From Jimgerdemannia flammicorona (taxonomy: Eukaryota; Mucoromycota; Endogonomycetes; Endogonales; Endogonaceae): DNA of 16,698 nucleotides. The stretch's first letter is position 1, and the number at the start of each line of letters is the position of its first letter. A program made the position numbers and the translations under genes. The stretch is taken from NCBI GenBank assembly GCA_003990745.1, contig RBNI01003090.1, positions 1 to 16,698 of the forward strand. The letters run 5' to 3'. Shown here one piece after another: positions 9,289-16,698 of the stretch. The notes below the pieces were generated by a model, which had not been told where the DNA came from, did no database searches, and saw only the letters and a program-made list of their open reading frames with translations.

Positions 9289-10599
9289 TTGCGAAGGTTG
9301 TTGGTGTCTAGGCAGCTGTGAGAGGGATGGAGTGATCTACTCGTTGATAAAATCCTCTTCCCAACGAAGCCGAAACAATCTGTTGTTGGCTTGGTTCCAC
9401 TGGCTAGTTACTAGACCAATTAATGGACAATGTCTCCAAATAGTAGACCTCCAGCACAGACATATCCTCCACGAACCTTGTCGATCCGTTTCAAATTTGG
9501 ACAGAATTATCATTTCAATGTGGTAATGGCAAGGGTGAGTGCATCGGACGTGAAGTACTACAGTTACCACTATCACACTTTGAAGCGCTTATGGATGCGT
9601 ATTGCACCAATGATTTGGGTGCATTACCAGATGTCATATTTTTGACTGGCAGAAACAAAGTTCATTGCGAACTCTTGCGCAAACTTGCAGTGACAATATT
9701 AAGTTTGTTACAACGTATATACAACGCAACGGAACATGGCGTAGGAGTGCGCATCTCAGTCCGATTATGTAGATGGATCATGTAACAATTGGTTCCTATC
9801 AATTTTCGCAGCTACGTCTCGCTTTGAAGCACATACACAAAATTACGCTGGATATTTTTGCAGCAATCCGGCATCTGTTTTTCAATGCCAACCATAGTTC
9901 TGATTTCCAAAGAAGAGGTCGACGCTACAACCTTTGTATCTGAACGTAACGGGTCGGTGGTGACTGCAATCAGCCAGATCGGGTCGCCAACGTGATCTGT
10001 GTCGAGGAACGCACGGTGGGAGCCATTCAATCCACAAGGTTTTGCGCATATAAAATTACCTGATTCTCTGGTGGGATTTTAAACTCGCTAATTTTTGTTA
10101 CCAAAGCCGTCGCTCACAGCCTGTGGAGAGGTTTCTTTGTCCAAGACCAAATTTGCATAGTTATTTAATACCCTACGAAACTTTCGACAACACACCCTAA
10201 AAGTTCTAAGGCTGGGGCGTCGCTGCCGTCAGTTCTTACTTTCGCGGATACGGTATCCCCTACTGTGTGTAACTCCACTCCAGCAAAAGGTCAATTGAAA
10301 ATCGCACATCCTAGTATTCAATGTATACTGTGTGGAAGGATATTAATCATGTATTTACATGACTAGGGCACGGTTGTGAGAACATTCTCTGTATGGGTGG
10401 ACTGCGATATGTATATACAAAGATAAAATTGAGTTTCACTTACAGCTTCGTTCCGAATATCGAAATTTAATATGTATATATTACATGTGTACGCATAATA
10501 TCCTCAAACATATTTTACGGTATCTCAGAATGAATTAAAATTCGATCCTATTATTGCTGTGTATGGAACGGAATTCACCTGTGCACGTTCGAGGAGTTA
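9289..10599. other. Intergenic DNA leading to the AT-rich boundary
   Basis: GC content falls gradually across this stretch. A minus-strand frame of about 85 codons ending at 9812 contains HRAFLDTDHVGDPIWLIAVT, but it has no ATG near its beginning and no recognised domain. Plus-strand frames at 9260-9645 are shadows without features. Nothing else can be supported. Confidence 0.4.
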
Positions 10600-10719
10600 T
10601 CTGGCATCGCGTTTGACCTTTTTAGGTACATCGAGATCTTTACTAATAATGTCCAACGAGCTGACAAGTTTTTTTCTGGTGTTTCTGTAAGAATCATATA
10701 GCCAGATGTCTAACAACTG
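10525..10719 (-). pseudogene. Coding-like relic at the boundary, one internal stop
   Basis: A minus-strand frame runs from about 10719 to a TGA at 10525-10527 with a single internal TAA. Between them it reads like a helical protein: KKLVSSLDIISKDLDVPKKV, then KRDAR, stop, LLERAQVNS. The TAA could be a former CAA, which is the usual result of a C-to-T change. It is not in frame with the reverse-transcriptase fragment just upstream and does not resemble the part of gypsy reverse transcriptase that should follow. It may be host coding sequence interrupted at the transposon boundary, or chance. Confidence 0.2.
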
Positions 10720-10859
10720 GACATATGTAGTAGTCTATATATTTGCAGAGTTTCATCCTTCTTGATAAATAAGACTAGTGAGCCATAGAGTGACTTGATT
10801 GATTGAATAACTCCTTGGGCTAGTAGTTCTTCCAATTCCTTCTTGACTGCTTCTATTTT
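10713..10859 (-). pseudogene. Ty3/gypsy retrotransposon reverse-transcriptase fragment
   Basis: A 49-codon uninterrupted minus-strand frame contains KKELEELLAQGVIQSIKSLY, then GSLVLFIKKDETLQIYR. This matches the N-terminal reverse-transcriptase segment of Ty3/gypsy elements, whose pattern is a helix ending E-L-L, a Gly, an I-x-x-S-x-S-P-Y-G-S/A-P-V-L-F-V-K-K motif, then D-G-T/S-L-R. Two prolines usual in that motif are leucines here (CTC, CTA), as single C-to-T changes would give. A TAG follows at 10712-10710, and the catalytic YxDD part, RNase H and integrase are absent to the left, so the element is truncated. It is non-functional. Confidence 0.8.
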
Positions 10860-10869
10860 GAGAAGTGAT

Positions 10870-12150
10870 ATACAGTATATGTATTTCTTGAGTAATATAG
10901 CTTTAGGTCAATTTAATTTTATAATATACTTTATATATAAGTGATAGATCAGATAGCTTATCTGAGAAGATATTCTAACAGTAACTTGATACTTTTATTA
11001 ATAGATAACTTCTTTAGATCAGACAATGATAACAAAAATATATAGCTTTTTTAAGTGTCTTTTTATATTATATTACTGAGAGAGTTATAATCTGGGTTTT
11101 ATTTGTAAACTTATCTGACTTAATAATGATATTAATTGTATCTTAAAGTAAGATAACTCCATTCTTATATTAGTCAATAATGGGTTATAATATATAAGTC
11201 AGAGTTTTTTAAGATCAAATTATGATCTCTTAGTAATATAATATTAAAGTATATATATTATTTCTATATCTTAATAGAGAGTTTAACAGTAATTAACTTG
11301 ATTAGATATAGTATATAAGCTGTGGTAACTACTCTATCATTTTTGAGTAAACTTATATAGTAAGAATTTTGAGATTTTTTATAAGATTTTGATTGATAAA
11401 GTTTTTAATTAATCTATTATTAATAAATACTTAAACTTCTTTTTCTTTCACTAAATCTTTGAAAATAAATATAACTTATATTCAGTTTTTAGATAAACTT
11501 ACTACTTAATCTATATTACTAAATTATTTCTAATTTTATTTAGTTAGAGGTAGTTTTTTGACTTTAGTAATTTTGAGTTAATTTATATAACTTAGTTTTA
11601 TTATTATTATTATTATTATTATATAGTCTTGATCCTTTTAGTTAATAAGTGAGACTTGAACTTATTCATAATAATTTAGATATATAATATCAGTACTAAT
11701 ATTTAAATAGTATATAATTAATACTAAACTTTAATTTTACTATAATTTTAATAAATACTAAATTATAATAAAACTATATACTGATAGAATTAATATATTG
11801 TAGATAATCAAACTGACTATCAGTCTTAAGTTCTGAGTTCTTGTGAGAAAGTATTAAATTCTATTTATCTATTATAGTAGAGTTCAGATATCACTTTTGG
11901 GTTTTTATACTAATGAAAATATATACAATACTATATCTTAAGTTGATCAGACTTAGAATCATTAATAAGTCAGATCCAAGGGTTCTATAATAAGAACACT
12001 GCTTTATTCTTATATTTGGAGAAAATAGAGCTAAGATTACAATACACTCAATATAGAGAGTATTTATATATATTTGAGGCTATAACTAAATATAGTATAC
12101 TGAGTATATCTATATATATTTATACTATTTTAGATAACTATAGCTACTAG
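10870..12150. other. Decayed AT-rich sequence, no recognisable coding remnant
   Basis: This stretch lies where protease and gag of the minus-strand gypsy element would be expected. It is so AT-rich and stop-ridden that I could not recognise an aspartic-protease or zinc-knuckle motif. It contains one TTA microsatellite. Confidence 0.5.
11598..11621. repeat. TTA microsatellite, 8 units
   Basis: Eight perfect consecutive TTA units. In the minus-strand orientation of the nearby gypsy fragment these read as a run of one trinucleotide. Confidence 0.9.
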
Positions 12151-12222
12151 TTAGAATTTCTATAAGAATTTCTATAGAAATTTCTGTAAAAATTTCTATC
12201 AGAATTTCTATCAGAAATTTCA
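12151..12222. repeat. 12-bp tandem repeat, 6 units
   Basis: Six consecutive 12-base units with consensus near TYAGAATTTCTA, differing by one to three bases each, with no change in spacing. Each unit is nearly its own reverse complement. The minus strand, the orientation of the gypsy relic, reads through without a stop as a four-residue pattern, from EISDRNSDRN to FYRNFYRNSYRNS. Period conservation at a multiple of three suggests an origin in coding sequence, possibly a gag-like Asn/Arg/Ser-rich tail, although this is inference. Confidence 0.75.
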
Positions 12223-12771
12223 GTAACTTGTAAATATATAATGATCTAATATATCATTCTCTTCTTTATTCATTAGACTTAGTACTAAACTCTAGATATT
12301 TATCAAACTGAAGGATAGTATACTGGATTACTTGAAAGACAATATTACTTTATTATTCATTACTTAGATTGATAATATTTTCAGAGAATACTCTACAGAG
12401 GTAGTCAAGAACTTAGAATTGAGTACAGCAAAAAATATAGAGTCTTTTAGTGATAATATAGATATAATTGTCAATAAAAAGACAGACTTGTTGTTTGGTA
12501 GTACTAATACTCTAAACAGATTCAATTTATCTAGATAATATTTGATTCAGATTCATTATATGATAGATTTAAATCAACTTAGATTGATCTCATGATCTAA
12601 TCTAGATTAATCTGGATTAATCTAAATTATTCAAAATCTTTAATAATATCACTCTTTCTTTAATTTTTTTCTTTTTTCTAATATCTCTTTTTGTTTTTCT
12701 TGCTACATTACAAATAAATAAATAGCAGCTCTTAATCATACATTGGTCTACTCATTTTTTTTATCTATTTA

Positions 12772-12951
12772 ATGATTATTAAAAGAGAGAATATTCAAGA
12801 TAGAAAAGCACTCTCTGCTAATAATATTAAATTTTTTCTCATATAAGCAGCATATAAGCTATATATCAAGAGCCAAAGTGATAGTGGCAATAGTAATAAT
12901 AGTGGTAATAGTGATGGAAATAGTGATGATAAGGGTGAGAGAGAATTCTGA
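12772..12951 (+). pseudogene. Ser/Asn/Asp-rich coding relic with one internal stop
   Basis: A 59-codon plus-strand reading runs from ATG at 12772 to TGA at 12949-12951, with a single TAA at 12844-12846 that could be a former CAA. It contains RKALSANNIKFFL, stop, AAYKLYIKSQSD, then a low-complexity tail of SGNSNNSGNSDG type ending in DDKGEREF. This is a notably coherent reading for such AT-rich DNA. No family is recognised. It is on the opposite strand to the gypsy fragment, so it may belong to another element. Confidence 0.3.
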
Positions 12952-14430
12952 CAACAACTTATAGTGACCCTTTAGATCTTAGAATTAATAGACCTCATAG
13001 CTATATATACGGTAGTCTTTTAGAGTAGCTAGTAGTAGATATAGATTGCCTTTTTGCTACTATATTTAAATTTCACAGTATGATCAAATTTATTTTATAC
13101 TGTTATCCTTTTCTTAAGGTCTACAGCTTTATAGTAAGATCTGCTGACTTTATTTACAATATCTGATTAAGATGAAGAAAGGCTGAAGAATGTTACAAAA
13201 TATATATACCTTTAGTGGCTGAGCTATTGAGTTAATATATTATATAACAGAGGTCTTAAAAGGATTAGAAGCAAGCTTTTATAAGCAATCTTATGTAACT
13301 CATTTGCATATAACTCATTCTTATACTCTTTTCTAAATACTTACTCTTTATTTTATTTAATTTTATTTTTTTATATTCTCTTCTAAAAATTCCTATATAA
13401 TATTTATATATAATTCATCTGCATACTTAACTCAGCCCACTACTCAGATCAAGACTCAGTTTCACTATAGAAGAGAATTCAAAGTTACTCAAGTTCAACT
13501 ACATTCAGAATCTGATCAAATAGAGAAATTTAAGAGTAAGTTATTTAGTATAAATAATACTAATATTACTATTAAGACTTGGAGGTCTATATTCAAATTG
13601 AAGCCAATCATTCTCAATTAAGAAGCCTATTGATCTACTAGAGTACTCAATGATAAAGAGAACTATATCATTATTAATAATTATAGAGAGGTAGTTACAA
13701 TAGTGATAAGAAATCTCTATAGTGATAAGCTTCATCACTATATTAATATAGTTTGAAAAAATTGTATTAAATACTGAGTAGCAGAAAAGAGAAGATATAA
13801 AAAGCAAAGAGGGGGAGTTTGAACAGAAATTGAATATACCATAATATTGGTAAAGAGTGAGTTCTTCAGAGTTTTTCTAAAATCCTCTACATTTGGCTTT
13901 TTTTTTTTTTTTTTTTTATTAATCTATTCTTGTTAAATTTCTAGAGATATATAAGATTTTGTACCTTTATTAGAACTTTAATAGTACTGTTGAAGAATAA
14001 GCTACATATGAGTATAATATAGTCTATATAGTGATAGTGGCTATGATCTGGAGTTCTTTAAGTAGATTGTTAGAGTAAATAGTAGACTAGCTTAGTAGTG
14101 CTCTTAGTATAGCTATATATATATTCTTGGTACAATTTAGTATACTATATAAAGTGAGGAGCTTGACTTTTTTTTTAGTATAGCCTGAGGGTTTCTGTTC
14201 TCTGCATACAAAAAGGAAGAATTGATCAGATGCTATTTGTTTTGGTAGATTTTCAAGCCAGAACTCCTAGGGCTTGATAAAGAGCAGATATCCTCTACAC
14301 TGTCTGGTAATATAAGGTCCTGAGCCAAGGGTTCACTCAACTATATATTTGTATCATATCAGGATATATTAGGCACAATGTTTCTCTGCCTATATATATA
14401 GATAACAATATTACTCTAGTAATGTTTTGT
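12952..14430. other. Decayed AT-rich sequence, nothing assignable
   Basis: Dense stops and TA steps in all frames. A minus-strand frame of up to 88 codons (13541-13807) is Ile/Tyr/Asn/Ser-rich, as expected from composition, although it includes the less biased segment IGFLIENDWLQFEYRPPSLN. A run of 20 T lies at 13898-13917. No terminal repeat or known domain was found. Confidence 0.45.
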
Positions 14431-14438
14431 ATTCTGAA
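14431..14438. repeat. Target-site duplication, left copy
   Basis: ATTCTGAA here is repeated exactly at 14782-14789, immediately outside the other end of the fold-back element. The 8-base length and the T at position 2 with A at position 7 fit the target preference described for hAT transposons. Confidence 0.8.
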
Positions 14439-14781
14439 TAGTGCTTCCAAATGAATTGAATCAATTTGAATTGAATTGAATTGAGGGTCATTTGAATCAA
14501 ATCAAATCGAATTTGAATCAAATTGAGGGTCTGATTTGAAACCTATTTTTAGAAATGTAATACTTGATGAATACACATCCAAATTCAATTATCTTTAACT
14601 TGTTAGATTCCCCTATATAAGAGGAATCTAACAAGCTAAAGATTATTGAATTTGGATATGTATTCATTGAGTTATTTAATTTCTAAAAATAGAGTTCAAA
14701 TTGGACCTTGAATCAAATTGGACCTCAATTCAAATTGATTCGAATTGAATTGGGCCTCAATTCGATTCATTGGGAGTACTA
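14439..14781. mobile_element. Fold-back MITE with hAT-type ends, 343 bp
   Basis: The left end is TAGTGCTTCCAA and the right end, on the reverse strand, is TAGTACTCCCAA. hAT terminal repeats typically begin Y-A-R-N-G, which the left end satisfies. The two halves are reverse complements over nearly the whole length with scattered mismatches, many of them transitions. Both contain AATTGAATC-type motifs, then TTTTTAGAAAT, then ATCCAAATTCAAT. Near the centre, CTTGTTAGATTCC (14599-14611) pairs perfectly with GGAATCTAACAAG (14623-14635) around an 11-base loop. It has no coding capacity and would need a transposase in trans. The flanks carry a perfect 8-bp duplication, so both ends are defined. Confidence 0.85.
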
Positions 14782-14789
14782 ATTCTGAA
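14782..14789. repeat. Target-site duplication, right copy
   Basis: Exact second copy of ATTCTGAA, abutting the right end of the fold-back element. Its identity to the left copy suggests that insertion came late relative to much of the decay, or that these bases offered few RIP targets. Confidence 0.8.
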
Positions 14790-15000
14790 AAGGAAGGGTC
14801 CAACTTGAGAGAACAGTAGTAACATCTGATACAATCTCATTTATGGTTTCAGAGTTCTATTTGTGGCCAACATAGCTGTCCTATTCTAATTATATAATCT
14901 CTATAGCACCATTGTCTTCAAGGAGAGCTTAGATACTATAGTCATTATACTTACAATAGATGATAAATGTATTAAGATCTGGAATCAGCAGGTAGAGCAG

Positions 15001-15126
15001 TTTTGTAAAGATTAAGTAGTCTTTTGTAAAGGTTAGACAGTCTTTTGTAAAGGTTAGATAGTCTTTTGCAAAGATTAGGCAGTCTTTTGTAAAGGTTAGA
15101 TAGTCTTTTGTAGACATTAGATAGTC
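15001..15126. repeat. 21-bp minisatellite, 6 units
   Basis: Six units of exactly 21 bases with consensus near TTTTGTAAAGGTTAGATAGTC. The differences are mostly A/G and C/T transitions and there is no indel. The minus strand is open throughout and reads as a seven-residue repeat D-[YC]-L-[TIM]-[FS]-[TA]-K, within a frame of about 67 codons ending at 14929. No ATG begins that frame, since a TAA lies just upstream and the first codons are GAG GTG. It is probably a relic of a repetitive protein segment in a mobile element. Confidence 0.85.
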
Positions 15127-15288
15127 AGACACCTCTTTTTATAATACTAGTTTAGCTTTTTACTGAGCTTTACTAGCTCCTTGACCCTGCTTTATAGTAT
15201 TATTAGTGTGGTACTATGCATAGGGCTAGGGTGTCTATAGAGCCTAAATCTGTACCAGAATCTGACTGCTTAAAGTTGCAGTCATTGG

Positions 15289-15478
15289 ATTAAAAATTCT
15301 ATATACTCTCTCTAATCTAGACTTCTATACTAACTGGTAGCTTGGGGTTACTCTTTACTGCTGACAGAGGGCTATAAATTTTGTACACTCCTTCTGCCAA
15401 CCCCACCAATCTCCTCTACACTTAGACTAGCAAGGAGCTGTAAATACTGATATACTCTCTCTATCTGCTATCTTATAT
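15289..15478. repeat. Diverged tandem repeat, period about 70-80 bp
   Basis: Related blocks begin near 15291 (TAAAAATTCTATATACTC), 15372 (CTATAAATTTTGTACACTC) and 15441 (TAAATACTGATATACTC). Each is followed by a CT-rich run and then by variants of CTAGAC or CTAAGC. Spacings of about 81 and 69 bases with poor identity mean this is only suggestive. Confidence 0.35.
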
Positions 15479-15490
15479 CCTAAGCTAAAC

Positions 15491-15554
15491 TTTTTTTTTT
15501 TTTTTTTTTTTTTTTATTATTTTTTAAAAATTTTTTTTTTTTTTTTTTTTTTTT
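15491..15554. repeat. Paired poly-T tracts
   Basis: T25 at 15491-15515, then ATTATTTTTTAAAAA, then T24 at 15531-15554. These are simple sequence and may be length-unstable or poorly resolved in assembly. Confidence 0.85.
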
Positions 15555-16698
15555 AAATAATATATAAAAAATAATTTATTTCCTACTTTTTGTTTAATAC
15601 TACAGAACTTACTCAATTTTAGCAGCCTGTACTCTACTAAGACTTTAGGCATATGTAAGCTCAGATTGCCTCAGTATTTAGTACATATCTCTTAAGGGAA
15701 ACAAGATCTACTCTATCAGAGAATACCCACTTGACTAGAGCACTAGTAGCAGAAATAACCAGATAGTCCTAAACCATACTATATAGGCTGGAGAAGTCTG
15801 TTTGATACATCTGTAACCATATGCCCTAGGGGGTAGAATGGTAATTAGAATGATAGTTAAAATTAGCCCAATCTCACCAACTACCTATAGGAAGACCAAT
15901 CCACCTTCTATCAGTTAAGTACCTCTGTACCCTCTAACAGGATCACATAGTTACTAGTGAGAAAAATGATAAGTTTGTCTATTGATAGCAGTTCTTTCAC
16001 TAATGGCTCTCTCTTCCTCTTTCTGCTGAAGTAAATATGTGACAGAAGAAATCTTTCAGTATATTCATCTAGACTTCAGCTAGAACCTTGTAGTGGTATA
16101 TAGTTTTTCCAGTATGTTTCAATTACAACTTACTTGACTTTCTCAATATAGTACTACTTCTAGCTCTGATCTTTATAATATTGTAGCTTTAAGTATAGAT
16201 CTAATACTGTTTTAAGAAAAAGGCTGAGTTTTGTAAAAATTTCTCTTTTTTGGAAGAGGCAACTACTATACTAATATATTTGTACTGATTGAGTATATGA
16301 TGATATCTATTTTGAGATAGTATTTTCTAAGCTTACTTAAAGTAATCTCTACAGCATCTCTCTAATCTGGGCTAAACTAGAAATTATTACTACTCTCTAA
16401 TCTGTTCTCAAGCTTGTCCTTTAGTCAATTAATTAAAAGATTATATATCAGTATTATAGAGCTTATTGTTAGAGTGGTTTTTTTGACTATATCTTTATAT
16501 AATTATTAAAACACTGGTAGTTAAGAATAGTGAATTATTATATTACTATGCAGAGGCAGACAAAATGAATATAAAGCCAAAGTAATTATTACTTACTTCT
16601 AAAACTCTGACAACATTCCTTAGTATATTCTACTTGCTTTTATCTATAGTCTCACCCTATATTTCCATATTAACAGTAACTGTAGAATCTATTGATTT
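15555..16698. other. AT-rich decayed sequence, nothing assignable
   Basis: It continues the AT-rich, stop-dense profile to the window edge. Somewhat less biased patches (for example 15690-15990) exist, but no open frame, terminal repeat or known domain was recognised. Confidence 0.5.

Larger units (their letters stand above)
10600..16698. mobile_element. AT-rich, RIP-like transposon graveyard (open at the right edge)
   Basis: From about 10.6 kb the sequence becomes strongly AT-rich, with dense TA steps and stop codons in all frames, and open frames of any length almost vanish. This contrasts with 1-10.6 kb. Inside are a gypsy reverse-transcriptase fragment, a hAT-type fold-back element, tandem repeats with periods divisible by three, and long T tracts. 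In Pezizomycotina this profile is typical of transposons mutated by RIP (CpA to TpA). The gypsy orientation (minus) puts any surviving gag/protease relic to the right of 10.86 kb. The exact left edge was not resolved, and no long terminal repeat was identified. Confidence 0.75.

Noticed and set aside
9812..10072. Minus-strand frame containing HRAFLDTDHVGDPIWLIAVT.
   Set aside because: It has no ATG near its start, no supported upstream exon and no recognised family. It could be part of a gene, but I cannot support it.
13541..13807. 88-codon minus-strand frame.
   Set aside because: Ile/Tyr/Asn/Ser composition is what AT-rich decayed DNA gives by chance, and no ATG-supported family match is seen.
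15001..15126. CRISPR-like array.
   Set aside because: The units are contiguous 21-bp tandem repeats with no unique spacers, in eukaryotic-looking DNA.

Overview
The window looks like nuclear DNA of a filamentous ascomycete (Pezizomycotina). The reasons are pyrimidine-rich leaders, short intron-like signals (GTAAGG donor, CTAAT branch site), one clear intronless gene with GC-ending codons, and a sharp switch at about 10.6 kb into very AT-rich DNA full of TA steps. The AT-rich part looks like transposon remnants worn down by repeat-induced point mutation (RIP). No genus can be named. No bacterial, phage or organellar feature is visible.

Layout. Positions 1-4866 are mixed-composition, gene-poor DNA. 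They hold only weak small-ORF candidates (185-367 plus, 1914-2150 minus), an 11-bp inverted repeat, a guanine-rich tract able to form a quadruplex, and the promoter of the one confident gene. Positions 4867-5481 (plus) encode a 204-residue GRAM/PH-like protein with a C-terminal PPSY motif, resembling the WBP2 family of WW-domain ligands. Positions 5482-7894 hold its 3' flank and A/T-tract-rich DNA with no gene I can support. On the minus strand, 7895-8246 is a possible two-exon gene for a 91-residue protein, and 8750-9288 is a multi-pass membrane-protein gene readable from ATG to stop only across two single-base frameshifts. Positions 9289 to about 10600 hold no convincing gene.

From about 10.6 kb to the end (roughly 6 kb) the DNA is transposon graveyard. 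Its landmarks are a minus-strand Ty3/gypsy reverse-transcriptase fragment at the left edge (10713-10859), a 12-bp x 6 tandem repeat (12151-12222), a Ser/Asn/Asp-rich coding relic (12772-12951), a 343-bp fold-back element with hAT-type ends and a perfect 8-bp target duplication (14439-14781), and a 21-bp x 6 minisatellite whose minus strand reads as a seven-residue peptide repeat (15001-15126).

No operon-like or multi-gene system is visible. The best candidates for a second look are the fold-back element, the frameshifted membrane protein, the PPxY-bearing GRAM protein and the two coding-phase tandem repeats in the decayed block.
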